Assembly (NCBI GenBank): GCA_002633025.1 | Contig: NMRB01000068.1 | Span: 243,359-307,358 of the forward strand | Reading direction: 5' to 3' | Length of the DNA: 64,000 bases | DNA from: Notospermus geniculatus | Lineage: Eukaryota > Nemertea > Pilidiophora > Heteronemertea > Lineidae | Shown here: piece after piece, positions 36,564 through 48,700 of the stretch | Layout of the letters: every line of letters starts with the position of its first letter | Position numbering within the stretch: the stretch's first letter is position 1 | The notes under the pieces: model-generated | Databases searched by the model: none | The model's input: only the letters and a program-made list of their open reading frames with translations | What the model was told of the DNA's origin: nothing | Position numbers and translations under genes: made by a program

Positions 36564-37356
36564 TGGCGGCCTATAAGTGACGACAGTCCTTCAAGATGGT
36601 AACGAGAAATGCTCATACATAAATATCCCGGTAGGTAGCCTAGGGCCTACCCATCGTGAGGTGTCAGGGCGGTACCGTAGTCACCCCTACGTCACATGGA
36701 ACGAACGCGTACAACCCCTGGATGGCTGAAGGCTAGATGGAGCTGCAGATTACTCTAAAGTCCCCCCTGTGGCATCGCCATTTCACAGATGGTAACACTA
36801 TCAGCCTGAAGATTCGATTCCCTTCGACACCATCTTGTTCCATGCAGTCTCACAACAGGTAGGGAAGCACCGACCGTGCCTTTATCATTTAGTCCGTCTA
36901 ACAACCGCCGATTAGTTAACATGAGAGTTCAGCCACATGCCGGCGGCGCTGTAGACACAACATCATGTGCCATAGGTGTGGCCCTCAATCGATCAATACG
37001 CCGTGAAAAACGTTTCCGTTCCTCAACATCAACCGTTTATGATCCATTTGAGGCTCTATGTAGTATACCATATAGTTATCATTTCTTCTTTTTTGAGGTG
37101 TGGTCACCAAGATCGTTTCTTGGTCGTGCTGATCACAAATAGTTCGACCGCAAAGTGTGCTACTCGTGTCGTGCTACCGTTGGCGTTTGCACGCAAGCGC
37201 GAGCGTGTCCCGCCGCGTTATAAACGCCGCACGTTTAGTTCATGGTGGGATAGGGTGGGGTGGGGGATCGTGTAGGCCTATATTTATATGTACCGGTATA
37301 TTACAGAGTTCGGGCTCTGTGCTGATAGAATATCACCTCAAACGAGGCGATCTTCT

Positions 37357-37510
37357 GTCAGTGACGTCATCGGCGAAGAGACGTTCGCAATCTGAACGTC
37401 AGAGAAAGATTTGTACCAGCTTCGTAAATATTGCCGAAAGCTTCCGAGTCAAAGACGATTGAAGTGCATGCCTTGCTTTGGAACGTCTCTTCGCCGATGA
37501 CGTCACTGAC
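37357..37510. repeat. Inverted-repeat element with GTCAGTGACGTCATCGGCGA ends
   Basis: 30-bp exact arms (GTCAGTGACGTCATCGGCGA plus AGAGACGTTC) at 37357-37386 and 37481-37510. Each arm holds a full TGACGTCA. Confidence 0.8.
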
Positions 37511-40500
37511 TATAAATAACAGTCTGTCCTAGTAGGCTACTATGCCGCAGGCTCCCTATGACGTCATCATCCGTCTCTGTCAGGTGGCAGCATGATGTGC
37601 GATGAGGGATTATAGGAACTGGCGGGAAATTTCTTGCCATTGGTGAAAAAGACTTCGATTGAAGCATGAAAAGGCATATCGATATCGATATTTGAAAAAG
37701 CAGCCCAGGAACCAATAAATGATAACAGTAGCATAATTATAGTTAAAGGGTGGGGCTCAAATCAGTGTTTAACAATGCCTGGCGCATCGACAAACATTTA
37801 CATCGCAGTCTAATCAAAATTAGCTCCGTAGTGGGTGGAAGTAGGAGATCCTGTTGACCCCTCGTGTCTTGCACGTTGTATTGGTCACGAAGGGCTTTCT
37901 CAACCTTGTTCCCAGGTCGTCCCATTAGTCCAAAAAACAAAAGGCAAACGCTGTTTTGGAAAATCTCAGGCAAGGTTGAAAACAGGATATGTTGAGCACT
38001 GGGGGGCGAGGTTTTTCAAGAAACAAAAGATTTGACGGATCAGAAGATGTGATAAGATTTAACAAATTTTGGGTCAACGCCAAGCTGCTGCGGGGGGAGA
38101 GGCGGGTGGAAGAAGAGAAAAAGACTGAAGTAATCAAAATATCTTTATTGATAATTTAGCAGTGTGTGTGTTGCGCAAAATACAAACATCAGGTTTCATA
38201 TTTCTCTCAGGTGACTGTGTTCCAAAAATAACAACCTTTGATGTGGATGACAATGGGTTTTTACTGCCGCAACATGAAGATTACTATTAGTATTAGAACA
38301 AAGAAAGAACCGATTGTCATTGATGGCACTTTTAAACATCTTCGCTGCGTGATCCGGCACCCAGCAAAACTACGGGGCCAACAAACTGACTAAGTGAGGT
38401 GATGTCAATGGCTGACCAATATTCGTAAAAGTTAGCAGATACTTAAGATTTGCACATGAGCAATGTCCAATGTATTGCAAAACCTGAAGTAAAAGCATTA
38501 CCTTTTATGAATATCAGCCATTGATCCGAATTACAAAATACAACATCGAAATTCGACAAAAATAATGTGGTTCAAAATGCTGTTAAGGAAACCAGCTCCC
38601 AAGTTACACTACAAAACAAAATATCAACGACGCAAACAGAAAGAAAATGTTGGTGATTTCGATGACAGGTTGGTAGAGAGGGCGTACTTATATGAAATTG
38701 ACAAGACCTGTAATTCAACATCAATCTTAGGCTTACCCTTTGGCAATTTCAGTCGCGCTTATTTGGAATGTGAGCTGCTATCCGACCCGATTGCAGAAGA
38801 GACGAACTTACGTCGGTAGCCTACCGTGCAAAGTGCAACTTTAAGGTCGATCTATACCCATTGCGTGGCGCTGAACTGCCCAACTTTAACTTGTGATAAT
38901 TCATTGATAACAATGATTACAAAAACATTTCTAATATGGTACGTTACGCATGAAGCATCTAAGTGAACTTTCACCCTAAATAACTGGATCCTATATCCGG
39001 AGTGCCCAGAAAAATGACTTTGTTGGAAAGGCCGAAAAAATTTCCTTGAGCAATTTGACGTCAACATACTATGTCGCATCAAAGCAAACTCTGTTGGAAA
39101 AGACGCAGCCATACCTAGCGCATGTCGGTATAACCGCAGATTTTTAAAAAAATATGTTAATTATGCTTATAATTAACAAAGTTTAGCTTTTACTCCTGAT
39201 AATTTTCTCTTTTTCGTGAATATCGCGGACATTTACTTCAAAAACCCAGAATCGGCTGTTATACGGACAAGCTCCATTTGGTGAACAACACATTTCCATT
39301 TTCAAAGTTTGAAAAATGTTTATAAAAGTGGGAGAAAAACTGCTCGCAAGTTTGAAACTTTACTCTTCACGTGGGTTTGTTTACTATTTGCAACACACGT
39401 TCACTATGGTGTGTTTCCAGATATTACACGCGCAAATCAGCAGACCGTTGAATGCCAAGGCCTATAACTGACTGACAACAATAAGATCTATTTGAGCGCT
39501 ACCGCGGCCTAAAATTGGCGAACAGAGTAGAGGCAATTATTATTCATTATGATTCATTCAGTTTCACGCCAGTGAGTCCCTTGGAATGTGTTTGTCTGGG
39601 GAAAACCCAATGACTATAGATCGACCTTAACTCTGATACAACAAAAATAGTCACATATTCTGTACATTCTCATTAAGAGGTCGATCACCAATAATGCAAG
39701 CTCAACGCCCATTCGCAATGAATATGCAGATTAGCATGTGCTGAGTGGACCAATGGCGTGCAGAATTTAGGTAATGGCCGTCGGTCACGAAGTCTCCGAA
39801 TGAACCACCGTATTGTCAATTAGGCCTACGACCTGTGTCATATAAATGATGTAATTGGTTACACGCCGTCGTGCAGGCATGGATGGACAACCAATGGGGA
39901 CGATAGCAGACTTTTTCAATATGTGTCACTAGTGGTTAAAACTATTGAAATGAAACTGACATCCCGGTCCTGGTCCTGATCAATTTCCCACACCACACAA
40001 AAGGCGTCCATTGTATTAGGACCGGTTTCGGTGTGCTGCCCTCTGTTCAGCTACCATCCCCGTTATGGCTTGATTTGGTTTTTTATCTTCTTTCGGCCTG
40101 ACGCAATGGCTCTCTTCGATCCGGTGCTCACTTTAAAGGCTGTTATGAATCCTGCATCCACGAGACTGACCGGCATATAATAGACCTACGTGTCCTTTCG
40201 TCATTCCATTTGTACCAATAGACAAAATAGTAAGTTCACATCACACGTGAATATGTGATTAGTTAATGCCCATAAATCCTTAAAATAAGCTGACATAATA
40301 CATGTGTGTAAATTCAAGTGCAAGTGGTACTGTACGTGTTCCGCATTCGATTCAATGAGGGTCATGCGGTGTTTGTGACTCACACATATGCGGTGCGCCT
40401 CATCGCAAGTCCAGAGTTCAGGTGTAGTGAAATCCGCACCGCACTACCGCGCCGAACGTGTGCACCTTTCCATTGCCATGGCATTCGTATCCGACCTCGA

Positions 40501-40784
40501 AACCACATTGATTCAGATACAACACAACACCACATTGCAAGCACCAATTTTGAGAATGCCCTTGAGGGCAATTATGTTCTGGTTGTCACCATTTTTTTCA
40601 CTGACGACGTCGAATAATCTCGACCAACCGATTGTTTTTTGAGTTCTCGATCGTGATTGGTCATGTAGATCGGAGGATGATGTCAAAGTTGTCTGTGATT
40701 CACAACATCGATGTCAGAAGTTCACTATAATCAGATGTGGGGTCGTCAGTGGACAAGAAAAATTAGTGATCATCGATGTCCGTC

Positions 40785-42474
40785 TCACACGGGTAAAGCA
40801 GAGCCCGATTCTTGCTGCTGAGGCGAAACACTTTCAGCCGGTGTTTCTGGTACTGTCACGGAGCAAACTCCTTCCGGAGCCGAATCACACGTTGTTGGCT
40901 GTGACACCGGTGCTGCCTCACACGTAGGTGCTGCTGCTGGAGCAGCAAGTTGCTGCTCCTGAGTTGCGTCACCCGTCGGCGGTTGTCCGGCTGTAGCGTC
41001 TCCAGTCGCTGGTTGTAAAGTCGGAGCAGCACGGGTTTCGGGAGTCTGTATATTATGACTAGCGCCAACTTCAGGCGGATTTCCGGTCTGCAGTGAATCA
41101 GCGCTGACTGTCAGACCAGAGAGTCCGGTTGTAGCTGTTGACAGACTGTCGTATGCTGGTGGGCTGGGACCTGGCATCTGTGCGAGAGAGAATAAGAGCA
41201 CGAGGGTAAGAACTAGTTATTCTCAAAGGTGGAGGGGTAGGCAGATGGGGATATTGAAAAGATTGCTTTTGGAGTGTAGGATCGTGGAATACCTTCGGGA
41301 CTGTTTTACCATGAGACAACCTTCAGTCAGTGGCATGTCAAAAGTGTCCGGTACGACGGTTTGCTAAGAACTTTGCAACATTACTAAATAAGACTTCTTC
41401 ACGTTAAGGCCAATCACTTTCACGTCGACTTATCAGTCTGCGGAACGGAAAATTCTTTGTTTGTGACCAGAGTTGCGAGAAATAACGAAGCATGATGAAA
41501 AATGAGGTGTGACCAATACAAGGCTGAAAATATTGATTCCTCACCTGAAGGTTACTAATGGTGGCTACATTCTGACCGCCGTTGACAGGTGGTAACACGC
41601 CCTGTGGTGGCGCGGGGAAGTTGTTCGAACCCATGACTTCATCGTATGTTGGTGGTGGCTTGAACAGCTCGGAGTGGGAGACCTCTGAATCGCTGTCACC
41701 ACCTGAAAAAACTAGACAATTATTTTTTTGTAAGAATTAGAAGGCTTATGTACTATTAAGATATCTCTCGCTACCGAACAACATGTTGCTGTATAGCGGC
41801 CTGCTTACATAGTTTTGATATTGTTGCCAGGAATTGACTTGCGTCAAAGTCCACAATGTTATTCTGATCATTTGCATTAATCATTCCTTGCCGTCGAAGA
41901 CGTAGTTTGGCAACAGATAAGATCTTTGCTGGCTTCCACAGACTCGGCCGAGCCACAGATTTCAGTGATTTTTCTGGGACTTCTGGGCATGACAGTGTGT
42001 CAGCCAATCACTATTCGCGAAATTTTGACGTCGTCGGGGACAAAGTCTAGGCAATTCGGAAATGGTGAAGTTGTTGTCGGGAACGGCAATGCACAACAAT
42101 TATACAAGTACGGATTTTACAAAAGGAACTTACGGTTACGTCTGCAAAGGCAATCATAACAGCAATAGATGATACCTATGAGGAGAATGACTCCGACAGT
42201 GGCGCCAATTGCGGTTATAAAAGTGGTGTTGAGGTAGTAACCCATCATATGTCATCGGATCACAACACTGCGAAAAAGATCACAAAATATTGGAATTAAA
42301 AAGTGACTTACGGTCGAACCTTCGACGTATGCAATAAATGAGTAGGACGAGGAGAACTACTCCAGTGACGCAGAGGACTGTGATCGTAATCATTTGGCGG
42401 TCAATGTGGGTCTTAGGTTTGGCATCGCTGGTGTTTGAGGATTTTTGATGACCTGGAAGTAGCGAAAGGGACAT
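40785..42474 (-). CDS. Small single-pass membrane protein with PPxY motifs, two alternative 5' exons
   Basis: Minus-strand exons: 5' exon A 42474-42312 or 5' exon B 42248-42134, then 41702-41545 and 41177-40785 (stop at 40785-40787). Junction phases are 1 and 0 with donors GTAAGT and GTGAGG; total 237 or 221 residues. Order: short outside part, one membrane segment, basic stop-transfer (RRRFDR or CRRNR), then a cytoplasmic tail with SELFKPPPTYDEV and PGPSPPAYDSL followed by an Ala/Pro/Thr/Gln-rich end. PPPTYDE and PPAYD are PPxY motifs, which bind WW domains such as those of NEDD4-type ligases. The layout is like WBP1/VOPP1/Shisa-type adaptors, but similarity is too low to name it. A further upstream exon with a signal peptide is possible because CTACTTCCAG at 42453-42462 could serve as an acceptor. 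Confidence 0.75.
42134..42248 (-). CDS. PPxY gene, alternative 5' exon B with membrane segment
   Basis: Starts with ATG ATG and codes MMGYYLNTTFITAIGATVGV followed by ILLIGIIYCCYDCLCRRN. NTT is a possible N-glycan site. It ends in phase 1 at donor GTAAGT, the same phase and last base (C) as exon A. An acceptor atctttttcgcag lies upstream (exon base 42267), but the ATG frame has an in-frame TGA between acceptor and ATG. So this exon either carries the start codon after a non-coding leader or is a first exon. Confidence 0.65.
42312..42474 (-). CDS. PPxY gene, alternative 5' exon A with membrane segment
   Basis: Read from ATG at 42474 it codes an 18-residue polar stretch with HQKSSNTSDAKPKTH, then the hydrophobic segment MITITVLCVTGVVLLVLLIY and the basic CIRRRFD. 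It ends in phase 1 at donor GTAAGT. It may instead start at an internal acceptor (first base 42452), which would make it a downstream exon of a longer ectodomain. Confidence 0.65.
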
Positions 42475-42669
42475 GATGTCAGGGATAATTCAGGGGACGC
42501 AATGATACGCGTAGTCAACTTGAAATTTGGACTGCAATGCATTTGCAGATTGTTCAGGGCCAATGCGATCGTGAGTCCAACGTTTGGCATCTTGGCCGCC
42601 ACAAGCCTTTGACATCAATTTAGTCGCCAATGGTGTGTTTTTTCTGAGCAGACGTAAGTAACATTATAT

Positions 42670-42808
42670 GTTTAGAAATCAAACGATAAACATAAACGTT
42701 AACGACAACTTTATTTTTGTAGCGAAAATGCAGTATAAAATCTGGTTAATGTGTAGTATGAAAAATAACGTTGTCGTCAAGTTTACGTTTACCGTTTGAT
42801 TTCTAAAC
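42670..42808. repeat. Foldback with GTTTAGAAATCAAACG arms upstream of the PPxY gene
   Basis: GTTTAGAAATCAAACGATAA against TTACCGTTTGATTTCTAAAC, with inner repeats around AACGTTAACGACAAC. Confidence 0.7.
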
Positions 42809-45091
42809 CTCCTTATTATAGGCGGGTCGCTTCGGTCGCGCGTCGTCCGACATCGCTGGACGATAGTCGCTGCTGTCGGCGAAGCAACCTCGCTCAATCG
42901 AAGTGCAAACCAGCCTTGAAAAAAAAGAGCGTGTTTTCTTGGCTTACGTTTTGGGAAAAAGAAGATGGGTGGGAACATGGCTCTTGTTACGACTGAACAA
43001 GAAGTCAGGATCAGGTTTAGTGCATGATCGAACATCTCCTGAATTAAAAGTCGTCAAATACGTGTTCCTTCCTGGACGTTTGAGGACAGCGATGGTAAGC
43101 AACGTGGATGTGGGACTGTATCCTTACGTTTAATTGGAAAAGGCAGAAAGAACATCTTTGTGTCCAAAACAGTAAAGTTTCACTAACGGTAAGTCCAAAC
43201 CTTCCTACACCAGTTTATAGTCCGTCCATAATAAACGTTTGGGAATTCAAAGGAAATTGAGAAACTGAGAGCAGTACCTGAACCTATTCGTCCATTCTGC
43301 TGCTGTGCACTGACTGGTTCTTGCTTTGTATAACCCAGAAACTGTTTGATTGCTTTTATTTACCCGGGGAAGTCGATACAGTCAAGCATATGACCGAGAA
43401 GGAAACGCCCTCAGTCCCCGAGGCAATACCAGCTACCATTCCAGCGTTGGTAGGTTGATTAGGTTGAAACAACTTATCAGAACATTGGATTGAAATGTGA
43501 TATGGAATAGTAACAATAATGCAAGCTGTATGGTTCCAGGGAAGGTCTGTAGCAGCTCATGGTTGCTCGTGACTCTTATCGCTCATGGCATCAACGAACA
43601 ATACCGAAAGGTGGAAGGTAAATATTTATTACCGGGCGATGATTTCAGCTCGCCCGTTTTGTGATTTTGATTAAGGAAGAGGAGTTATATCGATTTGTTT
43701 TGCAATTAAAAATCATCGAAGCCATTGGAATAAGCGTGCCTTGTGTAATTAAAGTGGTTTTAGAAGTTCTGGTGTGAAAGGACTGGTAGTCCTACGAATG
43801 CAAGTCCGAGTTGCAATAGTTTATTTTAAGGTTTGAATTCAACTACCATGGTTTCTGTAGCTTGTCGAACAATCGAAACGGGCTTGGATTCCAAAGGGTG
43901 CAGATTCCTGTTAAACCGAGTTGGGCGCTGGGGCACAATTTCTAAATTGAACACCGCACCAGCTACATGCATTTTCAAGATGATGCATCATATTCTACCT
44001 CTAAGGTAGGTGGCGAAGTTCCGCGTTGCACCTTTTCGAGTAAAAGGTAGATTAATACTTTGCGTTTTGCGCTTTGCGCGTGTCTATTTCCTATGTAAAT
44101 CCGTGGTAGAAAAAAGTAGTTTTATTGTTGATACCACACATAAACATAGAGGGAACGGTCAAATGCAAAGCGCAAAACGGAGAAGTATGAATTCCCGGTA
44201 TGAATTGGCCTTAAGAGTGCAAGTTTCTAAACTGCCAACAAAGAACTACCACTTACCCCAGCGACAACGTTTTCCCATCGCCGTTCGACAGGGATGCCGT
44301 CCTGCAATATACAAAACAGAAGTCGTGCACTGAGGATGAAAAGGACATTTTACAAAAAGATTTATTAAAATGGACGAGAAGGCGCATTTTCCCCAGATTT
44401 ATTGATGTACCGGGGTGAACGCGGAAAAAATCCCTGGAGAGATGACGAATGTCGTGGAAGTATCTGACAGCTTAAGAAACTTGTCATTCATCGGTAACGC
44501 AGAAAACAAAGGAATACCGGGGACTTACCGCTTAGATGTCGCTTTGATCTGTTCAGTAATACAACGCGCATATTCCAGTCATGCTGAAAAACTTGACATG
44601 CTGCGGCAGAGCTCACTGGACTAGAATCTGAATAGAATAAAAATCTTTAAATAGCCACAGCTCATTTATATAGGCGGCGCCGGTTTCCAAAAATAAGCCA
44701 AGGCATTGATAGGTGCAATGAAAATCACATGGAATAGATTGATTGATTGGCGCATTGATCTGCAATTTCAGAAAAAAAACAAGTACCGGTAAGTCAGTTG
44801 ACTTCTGCATGATGTGACGTCAAAGTCCAATGTGAATTTCATGGATGCACCTCTAGTCTAATTGAACTTTTTAATAGTTTCTCAGTTTCTCTTTAGTCAC
44901 CGCCTAACATCCGGCTTGAGACGAAGTCCTCCCCTTGGCGTCAAAACAGATATCGTCATTGGTCCTAAAACAATATAGGAAAACAAAACAAAAAATGCTC
45001 AGCAGCAAAAGTCGTTTTTTTCTCTACCCTGGTCCAGCAAATCTTGGACCTCCAAGAGTAGACGGCGCGCGTGCTTTAACCGAAGAATATA

Positions 45092-45215
45092 GAGTTTTCG
45101 CAAAGCACCCGAAACGCCAGCTTGAACGTCTATCCTTTTGTTCGGTGCTATCTTCGTCGCATCGAACAAAGGGTTTGGCGTTCGCGTTGGCGTTTCGGGG
45201 GCTTTGCGAAAACTC
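45092..45215. repeat. Foldback upstream of NDRG
   Basis: GAGTTTTCGCAAAGC.CCCGAAACGCCA arms, with the inverted copy ending GGGGGCTTTGCGAAAACTC, and inner CCTTTTGTTCGGTGC against GCATCGAACAAAGG. It lies about 600 bases before the first coding exon. Confidence 0.7.
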
Positions 45216-45254
45216 CCTATTGACGGAGAGACCCCAATTGTTACGAATGGAGCC

Positions 45255-45330
45255 ACCGTACGATCTCGCCATCTATAGGAGATCAGTGGAACCAGACTAC
45301 AACACCACCGTACGCTGTCGCCATCTATCG
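45255..45330. promoter_or_regulatory. Twin YY1-like motifs upstream of NDRG
   Basis: CGCCATCTAT occurs twice in a near-duplicate context (CCACCGTACGATCTCGCC and CCACCGTACGCTGTCGCC). The reverse strand reads ATAGATGGCGA, close to the animal YY1 consensus AANATGGCGNC. It lies about 0.5 kb upstream of the first NDRG coding exon. Promoter use is inferred. Confidence 0.3.
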
Positions 45331-45786
45331 ATGACGGGATTTAACTTCCCAACCAATCAGAGGACGCCTTTCAGAGGTAATAGGTGAAGGTTATTCTGCT
45401 AAGAACGCCAATCGCGTAGTAAAATTTTGATGAAAATACCTGCGTTTATCATAAATTTCCGTTAATCTTCAATGTTCTAAGCAATTTTTATCGTAAATTA
45501 TTGTGCTGTTAGTGCCCGTCTATCAATTATAGGTATGGATATTTGGCTTCGTTGTGTTCGATTGGTGTAATTCTTCATTTTTTCCCAGTCGGTAGGCCAG
45601 CCTCAGCCAGCTTACGTACAGTGTACATTCTCAGTACAGCATGTACAGTACAGTACACTATGTACACTGTCACTGTCACCACTGTAGGTCACTGGGTATG
45701 AGTTGACCTGTATCCGTATCCCTTTTGTCGATTGCTGCTGATCAGTTATCATCCCAAAGAAGTAATTTCACCATTTTTTCTTCCAG

Positions 45787-48700
45787 GAGATGGCGGAAAA
45801 GTTGACAGAGATTGAATTGGCAGGCATCCAGTTGGATGATTCAAAACCACGAACGCTGTCACTGGACCCTTCTTATAACATACTACAGGTATTGCAATAA
45901 TGATTTGCTTGGTGATAGAGAGCCAGCTTATGTTTGTATTGATGGACTTAATTTTTACTCACAGCTCACTGACCTCATGAACCATAAAGTCAGTTTGACA
46001 AGAATGCTTTCCCAACAGATGTTCCTGATGATTATCCTGCAACTTCTTGATGTCTTCTGGTTTCAGGAAGATGATATTGATACTGCTGTTGGGAGTGTCC
46101 ATGTTGCTGTCCAAGGCGACCGATCAAAACCTGCAATCATTACATATCATGACTTAGGACTGAACCGTAAGCTTTTGTTTGTTGTTTCTATTTCAAAGGA
46201 TGGGCATTGAACTCTAGTAATGTTCTTCTCTTAAATATTGTTCTAGCAGATCTGTGAGTCTGAGATCTTGCTCAGCTCAGGGTGCAAATTTCCTTTGTTG
46301 GCATCATGTGTGGGCATTTTGTTTCATTTTGATTCAGTTCATGATGATAGTTGCTGCATCTTCTGATACTTTTCCTTGCTTTCAGATGTCACCTGTTTCC
46401 AAGGATTTTTCAACTACGCTGATATGCAGCCGATCTTACGCCACTTCTGCGTCTATCATATGAATGCACCTGGCCAACAAGAGGGGGCGGTGCCTCTAAC
46501 TCATAGGTAATTGAATGATACATGCTGTGGCATTGTGGAGTCTTGTCTGAGGTCATACCAATTATCTTCTTTTGCGTAATCAACAAAATTAACACAAAAC
46601 AGTCTTAATCCTACTGGCACTAAATTCCCGGAATTAATTGAAATAAGTCTACCTTTTTGTTCTAATGTTGAAAGGTGGTGTACTAAAGCATGTGATGCAA
46701 GGAGTTGGTGGTATGGCTTCGATTATCGTGCACCTTGTTGTCCAGTCTGGTGATGTGAGTCATTTTAGTTTGTTTTGTTAAAATCCAAACTAAGAGAAAT
46801 CTGCTTGGCTGTCCAATATAATTGATATTACACCAGTTGTACTAAATAAAATAGTAGTATTCCACTGATTCCAGTATGCATGATATTGATGGGATGATGT
46901 CACTTGGTGACTCACCTCCATTCCCCATTTGGAAACCACTACTATTACTGCCTGAGCACAATGCCCGATTCGCAATCTGAGTGGCTTCACCATCCAGTGA
47001 GGCTATATCAATGAGTTTTCTGCTTCAGATTCTGTTTGCATGCTAACCCATAACACTGTCACTTTTGTCCATTTTCATTTCATGTCACACATGTTTTGTT
47101 GCTTTCACATTTCCACTCTTGGTTCTGTTCTATTTGTTCCCAGCATGGAAGGTGATAGCGGCCAAGGGTGAGTGTCTCTGTGCTGCACATACTGAGTTGT
47201 GTTTGTTCCATATTCCACTCTTACATTTTGTTTTCTAAACCAGTAAAACCTCCCAGTCCCATGTTAATGTTCCTTTCATTTACTAACTCCTGATTTCTCC
47301 AAATTTCTATTTGAAAGACTTATGCTAGCCCTTGATTTGATCTTTAGCTTCAGTAAAGAGTCTGTTCTTTCCCAAAGTCTTGTCTTGTAGCACACTAAGT
47401 GTCTGCTGCACGATTCTTTGGGAAATGTGTCGGTGCAACTTCTGAGAAGTATGATCACGGAAAGAATGTAGGCGTACACTGTCAGTGTCAGAGGTAAAGA
47501 AATGGACCCCGGTTGGGGTTGAAAATTTGTGAAATTCGGAGACGACTTTACATTTACTATCAGAGGTAAAGAACTCACTTTACTCTTGAAAAAGCTTCCT
47601 CAAAACCTCTGCCGCTGACACTGTGAAAGACTTCAATCTGTGTAGATATAAATTGGGAATAACATTTGATTTCACTACCTTCCCAGTTCAACTGATCTCA
47701 AAACAATGCTTGCTGTTCATTTGACTGTTTTACTTTGTGTATTTGGTTCAACAATTTGTCTTTTTTTCTTATCTTAATGAATTCGCCAGGTTGAGGTTCA
47801 GCTACTGATAATCTATTTTACTATGTTGGAGAAGGTTATGGGCTACATGTATTTTAGATTGTACTGTATGAGAAATTTAAAACCACTCTACTAAATAGGC
47901 TTGTTCAAAGCATGTATTGAGCACAAACCTCTTTGTGATATTCCCTGAACCACATGTTCACTTGTTTTTACTGACAAATAGTTGTAGTTCATTTGCATCA
48001 ACCTTGATGAAATGTTGAATATTCTTACAGACCATGTATGTAAGTATTGTAAAATGTACATGATCTGTCAGCAACATGGTGTAATGTGGTGGAATAACAA
48101 TTAAAAATGAGTTAGCAGGAATAATAAGATGACCAGTCAATTCTGTTCTGTTGGCATTACACCACGTCCTACGTTGCTGGTGGACTGTGTCATATTTGAA
48201 GCATTTTCTGACAAAGAAGACTCGGAAATCATTGCTACTTCCAAATCCGTTAGATTAAAACCTAAACTTGCCGCCTCCCTCCTATTTTCCATGTAGTGAC
48301 GGTCAGAAAAAAGACGAGAGAGAGGTCCTATTGGCCGAGCATTCCTCGACCGACTCTGCTAAACGAAACAGGTAATGTGGACACTCTCCTCACGCTTAGG
48401 TGGTAGACATCTCTCTCATTTTCTCTCATGCCAACACCTTTCCCAGCACTTGCCGATATCTACACCTTCATTTGGAATTTGATCTATCTATGGAATGCAT
48501 TTACATGTATCCAGTTCAAACTCTTTAGCATTGATTGACAGACAAGCTCGTTTCGAGTACAGTACCATTCTGCCATGGTTTTGGACGAAAATGGAACTGC
48601 CACGTTTCCAATAATTTGTGACGAAATGCACTCCTCCATGTGAGTTTTCTTATGCAAGTTGGCTGTCAATGGGCAATTCACCGTTCTTGCTTTCCTTACG

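Larger units (their letters stand above)
27451..40784. other. Long gene-poor stretch between LPCAT and the PPxY gene
   Basis: No exon recognised on either strand in 13.3 kb. It begins with the LPCAT 3' UTR (end not located) and may end with a long 3' UTR of the minus-strand PPxY gene; a minus-strand AATAAA lies at 38144-38149. Contents include a nested transposon pair at 27982-28481, a minisatellite at 30432-30660, foldbacks at 29293-29402, 31309-31516, 32469-32566, 33038-33107, 36416-36563 and 37357-37510, a direct duplication around an N at 34148, and poly-G runs near 33483 and 36000. Weak tRNA-like similarity is noted near 27915. ORFs of 60-100 codons here (for example 38565-38819) lack splice or homology support. 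Confidence 0.55.
42475..45786. other. Shared upstream region of the minus-strand PPxY gene and the plus-strand NDRG gene
   Basis: No exon recognised. It holds a foldback at 42670-42808, an inverted repeat around 44059-44180 and another at 45092-45215. Two copies of a CCACCGTACG...CGCCATCTAT motif lie at 45255-45325. An unseen non-coding first exon of NDRG should lie here, because the first coding exon begins with a splice acceptor. ORFs such as 44010-44333 and 44935-45387 run through the inverted repeats and are probably not genes. Confidence 0.5.

Noticed and set aside
38565-38819. 84-codon ORF (basic start, MWFKMLLRKPAPK)
   Set aside because: No homology, no splice signals and no matching exons nearby.
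44010-44333. 107-codon ORF upstream of NDRG
   Set aside because: It runs across an inverted repeat (TTTGCGTTTTGCGC against GCGCAAAACG) and has no homology or splice support.
44935-45387. 150-codon ORF upstream of NDRG
   Set aside because: It covers the foldback 45092-45215, which explains the open frames on both strands.
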